From RYN-133 sp963708645 (GTDB lineage: Bacteria > Actinomycetota > Actinomycetes > Mycobacteriales > Jatrophihabitantaceae): 64,000 nucleotides of DNA. A program made the position numbers and the translations under genes. The notes beneath the pieces were generated by a model, which was not told the DNA's origin, made no database searches, and was given only the letters and a program-made list of their open reading frames with translations. The stretch covers positions 310,001-374,000 of the forward strand of contig CAVPTA010000007.1 in the NCBI GenBank assembly GCA_963708645.1. Direction: 5' to 3'. This document shows positions 53,076 to 62,496 of the stretch, in pieces. Numbering within the stretch: the first letter of the stretch is position 1; the number at the start of each line of letters is the position of its first letter.

Positions 53076-54046
53076 TCACCCGCGGGTCTGCTCGAAGCGG
53101 TATGCGTCGGAGACCATGGCCCGCAAATCACGCGTCGGAGCCCAGCCCAGCAGCTGGAGCGCCCGTTCGTTCGAGGCCACGAGGCGTGGCGGGTCACCGG
53201 CGCGGCGCGGCGCTTCGACTACGGGAACCTCACGCTCGGTCACTTCGGTCGACGGTAGTCAGTACTTCGCGTACCGAATATCCCGTGCCGCTGCCCAGGT
53301 TGATCACGTGATGCTTGCCCGGCCTGTGCGGCAGTCAACGCCGCCAGGTGCGCCTCGCCGAGATCTACAACGTGCAGGTAGTCGCGCACGCACGTTCCGT
53401 CCGCTGTGTCGTAATCCGTCCCGAACAGGCTCAACTGCGCGCCCGAGCCCATGGCGGCCCGGAGCGCGTTCGGGATCAGGTGCGTTTCGGTCGCGTGCCG
53501 CTCGCCGTAGGAAAGGCCTTCTACCGTGTGCAGCGCGCCGGCGACGTTGAAGTACCGCAAGCTGATCGCCGCAAGCCCGTAGCTGGCCGCGTAGTCGGTG
53601 AGGGCGAGGTCGATCGCCAGCTTGGTCGAGCCGTAAGGACTCGTCGGTCGAGCAGGAGCGTCCTCGGTGATCGGCTGCTCGGCGACCTCGCCGTACGTCG
53701 CGGCCGAGGACGAGAACACGATGCGGTCGACGCCGTACGCGCGCAGCGAGTCGACGAGTGCGATCGTCCCGACGACGTTGTTGCGCCAGTACAGGGACGG
53801 CTCCTCGGTCGACTCGCCGACCAACGACTTGGCCGCGAAGTGAATCGCAGCGTCGATCGCCCAGTCGCCGAGCCGGCCGTCCAGAGCGGTGATCGGTATC
53901 TGGTGGAACTCGGCGCCCGGCGGGACGGCGTCGGCGTGTCCGGTGGAGAGGTCGTCGACCACGACGACCTCGTGACCGGCGGCGAGCAGCTGGGCGACGA
54001 CCACGCTGCCGATGTAGCCGGCACCGCCGGTGACAAGTACGCGCAT
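53076..54046 (-). CDS. galE: UDP-glucose 4-epimerase GalE, two frameshifts
   Basis: 322 residues after repair. Interconverts UDP-glucose and UDP-galactose. NAD motif GGAGYIGS (near 7-14), SSAATYGE (near 113-120) and the YGSTKLAID Tyr-Lys pair (near 137-145) are intact. Near 53317-53322 one extra base breaks AGKHHVINLGSGTGYSV, and near 53244-53245 an extra base breaks TTVDR-VTEREVPVVEAPRR. The true end ASNERALQLLGWAPTRDLRAM then stops at 53076. The 971-base span minus two is 323 codons, normal length. Divergent from PEP carboxylase (84-base gap). It would feed the neighbouring polysaccharide cluster. Confidence 0.88.
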
Positions 54047-54130
54047 TCCGCGACCCTATCCAGCACGGGATGTCCGGCACGCGAAGCCGCGTCGGTTTGG
54101 CCGTTGACCCCCGCCTGCGAGGATGAATCA

Positions 54131-56944
54131 GTGCATGCCAGCCTCGACGCCCCGCTCGACGTACCCACCGACGCGTCGGGTTCGGCGACCTCCGACGACG
54201 CCGAGTTGCGCGCCGACGTGCGGCGGGTCGCCGCCCTGCTCGGCGAGTCACTCGTCCGACAGCAGGGTCAGCAGGCGCTCGATCTCGTCGAACGTGTCCG
54301 CACGCTGACCAAGCGCAGCAAGGAGCAACCGGACGAACACCGCAATGGGGCGGACGAGGTGCGGGCGCTGCTGGCCCAGTTACCGATCGACACGGCCGCG
54401 GTGCTGGTGCGCGCATTCGCCGACTACTTTCATCTGGCCAACGTCGCCGAGCAGGTGCACCGGGTGCGCTGCTGCGCGACCGGCCTGCCGATGCGGGCTG
54501 GCTGGCCCGCGCAGTCGCCGCTGTCGCCGACGAGAAGGGCCCGGCCGCGCTGACTGCGGCAATCAATCAGCTCGCGGTTCGTCCGGTATTCACGGCGCAC
54601 CCGACCGAAGCGAGCCGCCGATCGATCCTCACGAAGCTGCGCCGCGTGGCTGACGTGCTGGCCGTGCCCACGGCGCCCGAGTCGACCGCGCGCCGGCGTC
54701 AGGATCGCGAACTGGCCGAGGTCATCGACCTGGTCTGGCAGACCGACGAGTTGCGCCAGAGGCGGCCGACGCCGCTCGACGAGGCCCGCAACGTCGTCTA
54801 TTACCTGCGTGATCTGGTCGACGCCACATTGCCCGGAGCTCGTCGGCGACCTAGCCGCCGAACTCGCGGCGCACGGCGCCGACTTCGCGGTCGATGCCCG
54901 GCCCTTGAGTTTCGGGACGTGGATCGGCGGCGACCGTGACGGCAACCCGAACGTCACGGCCGCGGTAACCCGCGACGTGCTGCGGCTGCAACATCACGTG
55001 GCCGCGCAGGCGATCACTCGTGCGGTGAACCTGCTCATCGCGGAGCTGTCGTCGTCGACGACCGTCGTCGCTGCAGCGCCGGAGCTGACCACGTCACTCG
55101 AGGCAGATCTCGCTGTGCTCGACATCGACCCGCGGTTGATCGAGCTCAACGCGACGGAGCCGTACCGGCTCAAGCTCACGTGCATCAACGCGAAGATCAC
55201 GAACACCCGCCGCCGGGTCGACGACGGCACTCCGCACGTACCCGGACGCGACTACCTGGGCACCGAACAGCTGCGCGCCGAACTGGCGATGCTCGGCGAC
55301 TCGCTGCGCGCCAACGCCGGCGAGTTGATCGCCGACGGGCTGCTTGCCGGTGTGCAGCGCACCGTTGCGGTGTTCGGACTGCATCTCGCGACGATGGACG
55401 TGCGCGAGCACGCCGATGCCCACCACCACGTGCTCGGACAACTCGTCGATCGCCTCGTCGAAGAGACCTGGCTCTACGCTGACTTGCCGCGTGACTACCG
55501 CATGCGGTTGCTGTCGAAGGAACTCGCGTCGCGCCGCCCGCTGGCGTCCGTCCCGCCGCCGTTGGACGAAGCCGGGGCGAAGACGTTCGCGGTGTTCACC
55601 GAGATCCGGCGCGCCATCGAGACGTACGGTCCCGAGGTCATCGAGAGCTACATCGTGTCGATGACACGCGGAGCCGACGATGTATTCGCTGCCGTCGTGT
55701 TGGCGCGCGAAGCGGGACTGGTCGACGTCCACGGGGCGGGGCCGCAGGGCCGACGCGAGCCGTTCGCGCAGATCGGTTTCGTCCCACTGCTCGAGACCGT
55801 CGACGAGCTGCGCCGATCGGGTGAGGTCATCAGCGATCTGCTGTCGGACCCGACGTATCGACTCGTGGTTAAGCTGCGCGGCGACGTGCAGGAGGTGATG
55901 CTCGGTTATTCGGACTCGAACAAGGAAGCCGGCATCACGACGTCTCAATGGGAGATCCACAAGACCCAGCGCACGCTGCGCGACATCGCTGCTCGGCACG
56001 GCGTGCGGCTGCGGCTGTTCCACGGCCGCGGCGGCACCGTCGGCCGCGGCGGCGGCCCGACCTACGACTCGATCCTCGCCCAGCCGTGGGGTGTGCTGGA
56101 CGGCGAGATCAAGTTCACCGAGCAGGGCGAGGTCATCTCCGACAAGTACGCGCTGCCCGAACTCGCCCGCGAGAATCTGGAGCTCACCGTTGCGGCGACA
56201 TTGCAGGCGTCGCAGTTGCACAAGGCACCGCGGCAGTCCGCGCACCAGCTCACGACGTGGGATGCCTGCATGGAGAAGGTGTCTGCCGCAGCATTCGCTG
56301 CGTACCGCGCGCTGATCGACGACGCACAGCTGCCCGACTACTTCCTCGCGTCGACCCCGGTCGAGCAGTTGGGTTCGCTGAACATCGGCTCCCGCCCGGC
56401 GCGTCGGCCGTCCTCGGGCGGCGGCATCGAAGGGCTGCGCGCGATCCCGTGGGTGTTCGGCTGGACGCAGTCGCGCCAGATCGTGCCCGGCTGGTTCGGC
56501 GTCGGGTCGGGGTTGGCGGCCGCACGCGAGGCCGGGCTCGACGACGCACTTTCCGACATGCACGAGGAATGGCATTTCTTCCGCACCTTCATCTCGAATG
56601 TCGAGATGACGCTGGCCAAGACCGATCTCGACATCGCGGCGCACTACGTCGAGACACTCGTCCCCGAGCCGTTGCAGCGCTTGTTCGACGTCGTCCGAGC
56701 CGAACACGAACGAACATTGCGTGAGGTGCTGCGCATCACCGGCGAGTCGGCACTACTCGACAACTCGCCTGTACTGCAGCGGACGTTCTCGGTGCGCGAC
56801 GCGTATCTCGACCCGATCTCGTACCTGCAGGTCGAGTTGCTGCGCCGGGTCCGCGACGATGACGAGAACGTCTCACAAGACCTTCGGCGTGCGCTGTTGC
56901 TGACCATCAACGGAGTGGCCGCGGGGCTGCGGAACACCGGCTGA
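54131..56944 (+). CDS. ppc: Phosphoenolpyruvate carboxylase, two compensating frameshifts
   Basis: 937 residues after repair, typical. Makes oxaloacetate from PEP and bicarbonate. From GTG 54131 the frame holds to HRVR, where a base is missing at about 54470; the middle segment has the catalytic FTAHPTEASRRS. An extra G near 54835 restores the first frame at ATLPELVGDLAAELA. Downstream: YSDSNKEAG, glycine loop FHGRGGTVGRGGGP, and C-terminal LLTINGVAAGLRNTG. The 2814-base span is 938 codons, since the two indels cancel. Errors of assembly are more likely than pseudogenisation, as everything else is conserved. Confidence 0.93.
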
Positions 56945-56999
56945 CGGTCGCGTCCGAAAACCGCCAGTCGCTGTCGGCGCAGCGGTTTACCGTGGACGC

Positions 57000-58445
57000 G
57001 TGATCCTCCCCGAGTTCGACACCTGCTACCGGGCGGTGCAGTCGCGCGACACCCGTTTCGACGGATGGTTCTTCACCGCGGTGCGTACGACCGGGATCTA
57101 CTGCCGCCCGTCGTGCCCGGCGATCACGCCCAAGCCCGGCAACGTCACGTTCCATCCGAGCGCGGCCGCCGCGCAGCGGGCCGGTTACCGCGCGTGCAAG
57201 CGATGCCGTCCGGACGCTTCGCCGGGCTCACCCGAATGGAACGTGCGCGGTGATCTCGTCGGCCGCGCGCTGCGCCTGATCGGCGACGGTGTGATCGACC
57301 GAGAAGGCGTGCCCGGCCTGGCGCGGCGGCTCGGGTACTCCGAGCGACAGGTCCACCGCTCGTTGGTCGCCGAGGTCGGCGCCGGGCCGCTCGCGCTCGC
57401 CCGCGCCCAACGCGCCCAGACGGCGCGCGTGCTGCTCGAGACGACCGACATGCCGGTGACCGATGTCGCCTTCGGCGCCGGGTTCGCGAGCGTGCGGCAG
57501 TTCAACGAGACGATCCAAGAGGTGTTCGCCGGCACCCCGACTGTGCTGCGCACCGCGCGCCGCAAGGGCGGGGCGCCCGAACCCGGCGTGATCACGCTGC
57601 GCCTGCCCTACCGCGAGCCGCACGACGTCGGCTTCACCCTCGATTTCCTCGGCGCACACGCGGTTTCAGCGCTCGAGTCCTACTCCGAGGGCGTCTACAC
57701 CCGGGCGCTGCGTGCGCCCGGAGGTCCGGCACTCGTTTCGATCTCGGGCGCGGCAGACGCCTTGCGGTGCACCGTGCGGCTGCACGACACGCGTGACCTG
57801 GTCACGGTGGTGGCCCGGGTGCGCCGGTTGTTCGACCTCGACGCAGACCCGGTCGCCACCGACACAGCCTTGTCGGCCGATGCGATGCTGGCACCTCTGG
57901 TGCTCAAACGCCCGGGCCTGCGCGCACCCGGATCGGTCGACGGATTCGAGACCGCCGTCCGCACCGTCGTCGGTCAGCAGATCTCCGTGCGCGGGGCACG
58001 TTCGGTCCTGGGCCGCATCGTCGCCGAACACGGTGAGCCGGCCTTCAACGGGGAGCCGTGGCGGTTGTTCCCCGCGCCCGGGGCGCTCGCCGACGTGGAT
58101 CCCGACACGTTGCCGATGCCACGCGCCCGCGGCCGCACGGTCGCCGCGGTGGCGGCGGCAACAGTCGACGGACTTGAACTGGATCCGGGTGCCGACCGCG
58201 ACGAGGTCCGGGCGACCTTGCTGGCGATGCCCGGCGTCGGACCATGGACGGCCGACTACCTGCGGATGCGCACGATGTCCGACCCGGACGTCCTGCTCGC
58301 CAGTGACCTGGTCGTGCGGCGCGCGGCCGCCGACCTCGACATCGATCTGTCCGACGGGCGTCCCGCGTGGGCGCCGTGGCGCACCTATGCCACCTACCAC
58401 CTCTGGGCTCACCTCGTCGCCGACGAATGGGCCGACCTGCGATGA
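57000..58445 (+). CDS. Ada-AlkA fusion: alkylation-response regulator and 3-methyladenine-DNA glycosylase
   Basis: 481 residues from GTG 57000. Residues about 8-75 form the Ada zinc/methyl-acceptor domain with Cys pairs in YCRPSCP and YRACKRCRPD. An AraC-type helix-turn-helix follows (about 90-185, LGYSERQVHRSL and DVAFGAGFASVRQFN). The AlkA part (about 195-481) has the helix-hairpin-helix MPGVGPWTADYLRMR (near 410) and the catalytic Asp near 430 (LLASDLVVRRA). It senses DNA methyl damage, regulates genes and removes alkylated bases. The ogt gene follows immediately. Confidence 0.92.
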   Translation: MILPEFDTCYRAVQSRDTRFDGWFFTAVRTTGIYCRPSCPAITPKPGNVTFHPSAAAAQRAGYRACKRCRPDASPGSPEWNVRGDLVGRALRLIGDGVIDREGVPGLARRLGYSERQVHRSLVAEVGAGPLALARAQRAQTARVLLETTDMPVTDVAFGAGFASVRQFNETIQEVFAGTPTVLRTARRKGGAPEPGVITLRLPYREPHDVGFTLDFLGAHAVSALESYSEGVYTRALRAPGGPALVSISGAADALRCTVRLHDTRDLVTVVARVRRLFDLDADPVATDTALSADAMLAPLVLKRPGLRAPGSVDGFETAVRTVVGQQISVRGARSVLGRIVAEHGEPAFNGEPWRLFPAPGALADVDPDTLPMPRARGRTVAAVAAATVDGLELDPGADRDEVRATLLAMPGVGPWTADYLRMRTMSDPDVLLASDLVVRRAAADLDIDLSDGRPAWAPWRTYATYHLWAHLVADEWADLR

Positions 58446-58465
58446 TCACCAACGAGGAGAACACC

Positions 58466-58957
58466 ATGCTGTACACCGTCATCCCGTCGCCGCTCGGCGA
58501 GCTGGTGGCAACCCGCGACGAGGTCGGCATCACCGGCCTGTACCTGCCGACCGGCAGGAACGCGGTCACTCCCCAGGCCGGGTGGACGCGCAACGACAGC
58601 GCGTTCGACGACCTGCGCGCCCAACTGGCGCAGTACTTCGCCGGCGAGCGTCGCGAATTCGCCTTGCCGCTGAACGCAGCCGGCACGGTGTTCCAGAAAC
58701 GCGTATGGGCGGCGCTGCTAGCGATTCCCTACGGCGAGACCGCGAGCTACGGCGCGACGGCACTCGCCATCGGCGCGCCCACCGCGTCCCGTGCGGTCGG
58801 GCTGGCGAACGGTCAGAACCCGATCTCGATCATCGTCCCGTGCCACCGGGTGATCGGCGCGAACGGCTCGCTGACCGGTTACGGCGGCGGCATCGAGGCC
58901 AAGCGGTGGCTGCTGGCCCACGAAAGGGCCCGTGAGGGTCTGTTCGCCGAGCTCTAA
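58466..58957 (+). CDS. ogt: Methylated-DNA-protein cysteine methyltransferase
   Basis: 163 residues from ATG 58466, with AGGAGA 6 bases upstream; ATG 58442, overlapping the AlkA stop in ATGA, is an alternative. Directly reverses O6-alkylguanine. Active-site Cys is in NPISIIVPCHRVIGANGSL (PCHRV, near 130), the helix-turn-helix QKRVWAALLAIPYGETASYG (near 82-101) is intact. The operon with Ada-AlkA makes an alkylation-repair unit. Confidence 0.93.
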   Translation: MLYTVIPSPLGELVATRDEVGITGLYLPTGRNAVTPQAGWTRNDSAFDDLRAQLAQYFAGERREFALPLNAAGTVFQKRVWAALLAIPYGETASYGATALAIGAPTASRAVGLANGQNPISIIVPCHRVIGANGSLTGYGGGIEAKRWLLAHERAREGLFAEL

Positions 58958-59523
58958 TGGAACTGATTCTGCGCTGACTCGAGACCGTCGCGCAGCAAGG
59001 CTTCGGTCGCGTCGGCGGCCCGGTCGACCAGGTATGCCAGTTCCTTGCGCTCGGTCGTGCCGAATTCGCGCAGGACGAAGTCGGCGGGATCCTGGCGGCC
59101 GGGCGGTCGTCCGATGCCGAACCGGACGCGGGCGAACTCTGGTGACCCGAGCGCCGAGACCATCGACCGCAGACCGTTATGGCCGCCGGCGCCGCCGCCC
59201 TGTTTGAGTCGGACGGCGCCGAAGTCGAGATCGAGATCGTCATGCGCGACGACCACGCGTTCGACCGGAGTCTTGAAGAACCGGGCGGCGGCGTTGACCG
59301 GCCCACCGGACTCGTTCATGTACGACATCGGCTTGGCGAGCACGACCGGCACACCGACCAGTCGGCCTTCGACGATCTCGCAGCGTGAGCGGTGCGCCTT
59401 GAACCGCCCGCCGATGCGCTCGGCGAGCAGCTCCACGACCGCGAATCCGATGTTGTGCCGCGTTGCCGCGTACCGCGGTCCGGGATTGCCCAGGCCGACG
59501 ATCAGCCAGCGGTCGTCGGGCAC
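58954..59523 (-). CDS. pth: Peptidyl-tRNA hydrolase
   Basis: 189 residues. Cleaves peptidyl-tRNA released from stalled ribosomes. Motif VGLGNPGPRYAATRHNIGF with Asn near 12 and catalytic His near 22, MSYMNESGGPV with Asn near 70, HDDLDLDFGAVRLKQGGGAGGHNG with Asp near 95 and His/Asn near 115 are all as expected. It overlaps the ogt stop by 4 bases (convergent) and follows rplY (15-base gap), the usual rplY-pth pair. Confidence 0.95.
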   Translation of the reverse strand: MPDDRWLIVGLGNPGPRYAATRHNIGFAVVELLAERIGGRFKAHRSRCEIVEGRLVGVPVVLAKPMSYMNESGGPVNAAARFFKTPVERVVVAHDDLDLDFGAVRLKQGGGAGGHNGLRSMVSALGSPEFARVRFGIGRPPGRQDPADFVLREFGTTERKELAYLVDRAADATEALLRDGLESAQNQFH

Positions 59524-59538
59524 GGGTGCGGCCGGTTG

Positions 59539-60232
59539 CTACTCGGCAGAGTCGCCGGACTCCGCCTTCGCGCCGTCGGAGCCGCCCTCGGAGCTGTCGC
59601 CGGCCTCGTCGCCTTCGCCGTCCGGCTGGTCCTCGACGATGCCGAGCTCGTCGACGGCCTCGGCCACCTCCGCCTCGAGCTCTTCCTCGGTCGGGGCCTC
59701 ATTCATGATCAGCAGGACCTGTGCCGGATCGGTGATCAGGCTGGCGCCGGCAGGCAGGCGTCAGATCGGCGGCAGTGATCTGGTCGCCGATCTTGAGGTC
59801 GTCGATGCTGACCGGGATCTCGGTCGGGAGGTTGGTCGCCTCGGCCTCGAGCGACACCGAAGTGTGCTCCTGCGCGAGCAGACCACCGGCGACGACGTCG
59901 CCGCTGACCGCGAGCGGGACGTCGATGGTGACCTTCTCGCCGCGGCGCACTGCAAGCAGGTCGACGTGGTCGAAGGTGCCCTTGATCGCGTGCCGCTGGA
60001 TCGCTTTCGGGATCGCCAGCTGCTCCTCGCCGCCCAGGTCGAGCGTGAGCAGAACGTTGGCACCGCCGTGGCGCACTGCGTTCGTGAACTCGCGGGCAGG
60101 CAGGGACACGTGCCGCGGGTCAGCCCCGTGGCCGTAGATGACTGCCGGGATCATGCCGGCGCGGCGGGTACGGCGAGCACCACCCTTACCGAACTCGGTA
60201 CGTGCTTCGGCGTTGAGCCGGACCTCGGACAC
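59539..60232 (-). CDS. rplY: 50S ribosomal protein L25/CTC, one frameshift
   Basis: About 230 residues after repair, the long CTC/TL5 form. It binds 5S rRNA; the stress-linked C-terminal domain is typical in actinobacteria. N-terminal part MSEVRLNAEARTEFGKGGARR and VIYGHGADPRHVSLP is normal. At about 59757 one extra C (in minus-strand CGCCTGCC) breaks ADLTLPAGASLITDP; the correct tail reads VLLIMNEAPTEEELEAEVAEAV and ends in an acidic Glu/Asp/Gly/Ser tail at 59539. The 694-base span minus one is a whole number of codons. Confidence 0.9.
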
Positions 60233-60540
60233 TGCGGAACTCCTGAAATCTCGATCGTGTGGAAGTACGCGATGCCGCAGGGAGGGACGGGCGCTGACGC
60301 GCGTCGCAAGGCGACACCGCGTCGATCACGGATGTTCGCGGGGCGAACGTCCCTCGCCGGGGCAACCACACCAGAGTACCGGGTACGGACTCACCGCCGT
60401 GCGTCGGTGTCAGCGCATGGCCAGCGCGCGACGCGCGAGCGGGGATGAACCAGGCAGCACTCGCGTCCGTGTGGTTGGTAGCCCGCGCGACAACGGGGCC
60501 GCGCGGGCTCCCGTACTCGCTACATCGAGAGGTGCTCACG
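60233..60540. other. Intergenic region upstream of rplY and the TIGR03118 gene
   Basis: 308 bases between divergent genes. No protein-like frame on either strand. It holds a short GTACCGGGTAC palindrome near 60377. Promoters for both genes are expected here but none is clear. An in-frame ATG at 60445 could extend the TIGR03118 protein, but would place non-signal sequence before its signal peptide. Confidence 0.4.
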
Positions 60541-61680
60541 ATGAGAGGCAACCGACCCGTCCGTTCGCTGATCCGCACCCGCCGCACAGGCACCGTGTGC
60601 AGTGCCGTCTGCACCGCCGTCGTCGCCGGCGCCGTCTGCATCGCCGGGGTCGCGGTCGGCGTCGCGCAGGCGCAAGCCGCGCACCCCGACCGCCACGGCC
60701 CGGCGCCACGCGTCACTCAGACAAACCTCGTGTCCGACCAGCCAGGGCAGGCCCGTCTCACCGACCCGTCGCTGGTCAATGCCTGGGGAATGTCGCACGG
60801 CCCGAACACGCCACTGTGGGTCTCAGACAACGGCGCGGACGTCAGCACCCTCTACGCCGAGCCCGGCGCGCCCAGCACGATCAGCAAGGTGCCTTTGACG
60901 GTGAACATCCCCAGCGGCGCCCCGACCGGCCAGGTGTTCAACACCACCAAGGGCTTCGTCGTCCCCGGCACCGGCCAGCCGGCACTGTTCATCTTCGATT
61001 CGGAGAACGGCGTCGTGTCGGCGTGGAACCAGTCGGTGTCGCCCAACACCCACGCCGTCCAGGTCGCGCATTCGGCCGGCGCCGTCTACAAAGGCCTGGC
61101 GCTGGTCCGCAGCCCGTTCGGGCCGTTGCTGCTGGCGACCGACTTCCATCACGGTCGCATCGACGTCTTCAACCGTAGGTTCACCCGCCTGCACGTCGCC
61201 GGTCTGTTCCAGGACCGAAACCTGCCGCACGGCTACGCACCGTTCGGCATCGCCGCGATTGCCGGTCGCGTCATCGTCACCTACGCCAAGCAGGATTCGG
61301 CTGCGCACGACGACGTCAAGGGCGCCGGGCACGGGTTCATCGACGTCTTCACGACCTATGGCGCGTTCGTCCGCCGCCTGGTGACGCGGGGCGATCTGAA
61401 CTCGCCGTGGGGTCTCGTCCGCGCACCGAGCACGTTCGGTCCGTGGGCCGGGCAACTGCTGGTGGGCAACTTCGGCGACGGGTCGATCCATGCGTACCGG
61501 CTCTCCAGCGGCGCCGAGCTCGGCGCACTGCGTGACCACAGCGGCCAGGCTGTCGTGATCGACGGGCTGTGGGGTCTGCTTCGCGGCGACCCGTCAGCGG
61601 GCGGCAGCAACGCGGTGTGGTTCAGCGCGGGGCCGGACGGCGAGGCGCACGGCCTGCTCGGGACGCTCACCGCGGGCTAG
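60541..61680 (+). CDS. Secreted TIGR03118 family protein
   Basis: 379 residues from ATG 60541. Signal peptide (about 18-45, VVAGAVCIAGVAVGVAQAQAA). The start of the mature part, TQTNLVSDQPGQARLTDPSLVNAWGMSHGPNTPLWVSDNG, and the ending WGLLRGDPSAGGSNAVWFSAGPDGEAHGLLG are hallmarks of TIGR03118, a propeller-like secreted family. No biochemical function is known. It stands alone between rplY and the ABC exporter genes (convergent with the latter). Confidence 0.85.
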   Translation: MRGNRPVRSLIRTRRTGTVCSAVCTAVVAGAVCIAGVAVGVAQAQAAHPDRHGPAPRVTQTNLVSDQPGQARLTDPSLVNAWGMSHGPNTPLWVSDNGADVSTLYAEPGAPSTISKVPLTVNIPSGAPTGQVFNTTKGFVVPGTGQPALFIFDSENGVVSAWNQSVSPNTHAVQVAHSAGAVYKGLALVRSPFGPLLLATDFHHGRIDVFNRRFTRLHVAGLFQDRNLPHGYAPFGIAAIAGRVIVTYAKQDSAAHDDVKGAGHGFIDVFTTYGAFVRRLVTRGDLNSPWGLVRAPSTFGPWAGQLLVGNFGDGSIHAYRLSSGAELGALRDHSGQAVVIDGLWGLLRGDPSAGGSNAVWFSAGPDGEAHGLLGTLTAG

Positions 61681-61686
61681 CGGCGG

Positions 61687-62496
61687 CTACCGGGCGGCGG
61701 CCGTCTTGTACCGGCGCACCGACAGCGGCACGAACACGGCGACCAGCACGACGCACCACAGCAGCGTGTAGATCTCCGGGTGCAGCATCGACCAGTCGTT
61801 GCTCGGTGGCTTCGCGCCGCCGGTGTTGCCGAACAGTTCGCGTGCCGACTGGGTGACGGTCGAGACCGGGTTCCAGTTGGCGATCACCCGCAGCACCGAC
61901 GGGAAGTGCTGCGTCGGGACGAAGGTGTTCGCGATGAAGGTCGCCGGAAAGATCACCATGAAGGAGGCGTTGTTGACGACCTCCGGCGACGGCACGATCA
62001 ACCCGACCAGCGCCATCACCCACGAGATCGCATAGGCGAACGCGAGCAGGATCAGGAAGCCCGCGACGGCATGGAGGACGTCGGTGCGGATCCGCCAGCC
62101 GACGATCAGGCCGGTCACCGCCATGACGATCAGAGTGATCACGTTGTAACCGACATCGGCCGTCGTGCGGCCGACCAGCACTGCCGAGCGCGACATCGGC
62201 AACGACCGGAATCGATCGATGATGCCCTTCTGGATGTCATCGGCCATTCCGGCGCCGGTGAACGTGGCGCCGAAGACGACGGTCTGGGCGAAGATGCCCG
62301 GGATCAGGAACTCGCGGTACGACACACCCGGGGTGAAGGTGCTGATGGCGCTGCCGAACACGTAGGCGAACAGCAGGATGAACATGATCGGCGAGATCGT
62401 GGTGAAGACCAGGATGTCGGGCACCCGCTTGATCTTGATCAGGTTGCGCTTGGCGACGATCGCACCGTCGACCGCGACCTTGACCGCGGCGTTCAT
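61687..62496 (-). CDS. ABC-2 type exporter permease (DrrB-like)
   Basis: 269 residues with six membrane helices, the ABC-2 layout. Motifs ISPIMFILLFAYVFGSAIS (near 34-52) and GMADDIQKGIIDRFRSLPMSRSAVLVGR (near 85-112) match the DrrB/daunorubicin family. Together with the ATPase whose stop overlaps its start by 4 bases it would form an exporter of drugs or lipids. Substrate unknown. Confidence 0.85.
   Translation of the reverse strand: MNAAVKVAVDGAIVAKRNLIKIKRVPDILVFTTISPIMFILLFAYVFGSAISTFTPGVSYREFLIPGIFAQTVVFGATFTGAGMADDIQKGIIDRFRSLPMSRSAVLVGRTTADVGYNVITLIVMAVTGLIVGWRIRTDVLHAVAGFLILLAFAYAISWVMALVGLIVPSPEVVNNASFMVIFPATFIANTFVPTQHFPSVLRVIANWNPVSTVTQSARELFGNTGGAKPPSNDWSMLHPEIYTLLWCVVLVAVFVPLSVRRYKTAAAR

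Noticed and set aside
30581..54046. Integrated prophage or transposon carrying the polysaccharide genes
   Set aside because: No integrase, transposase, att-like direct repeats or tRNA junction is seen at the borders.
54465..54840. Programmed frameshifting in PEP carboxylase
   Set aside because: There is no slippery heptamer at either site, two opposite shifts would be needed, and no such mechanism is known for this enzyme. Sequencing error fits better.
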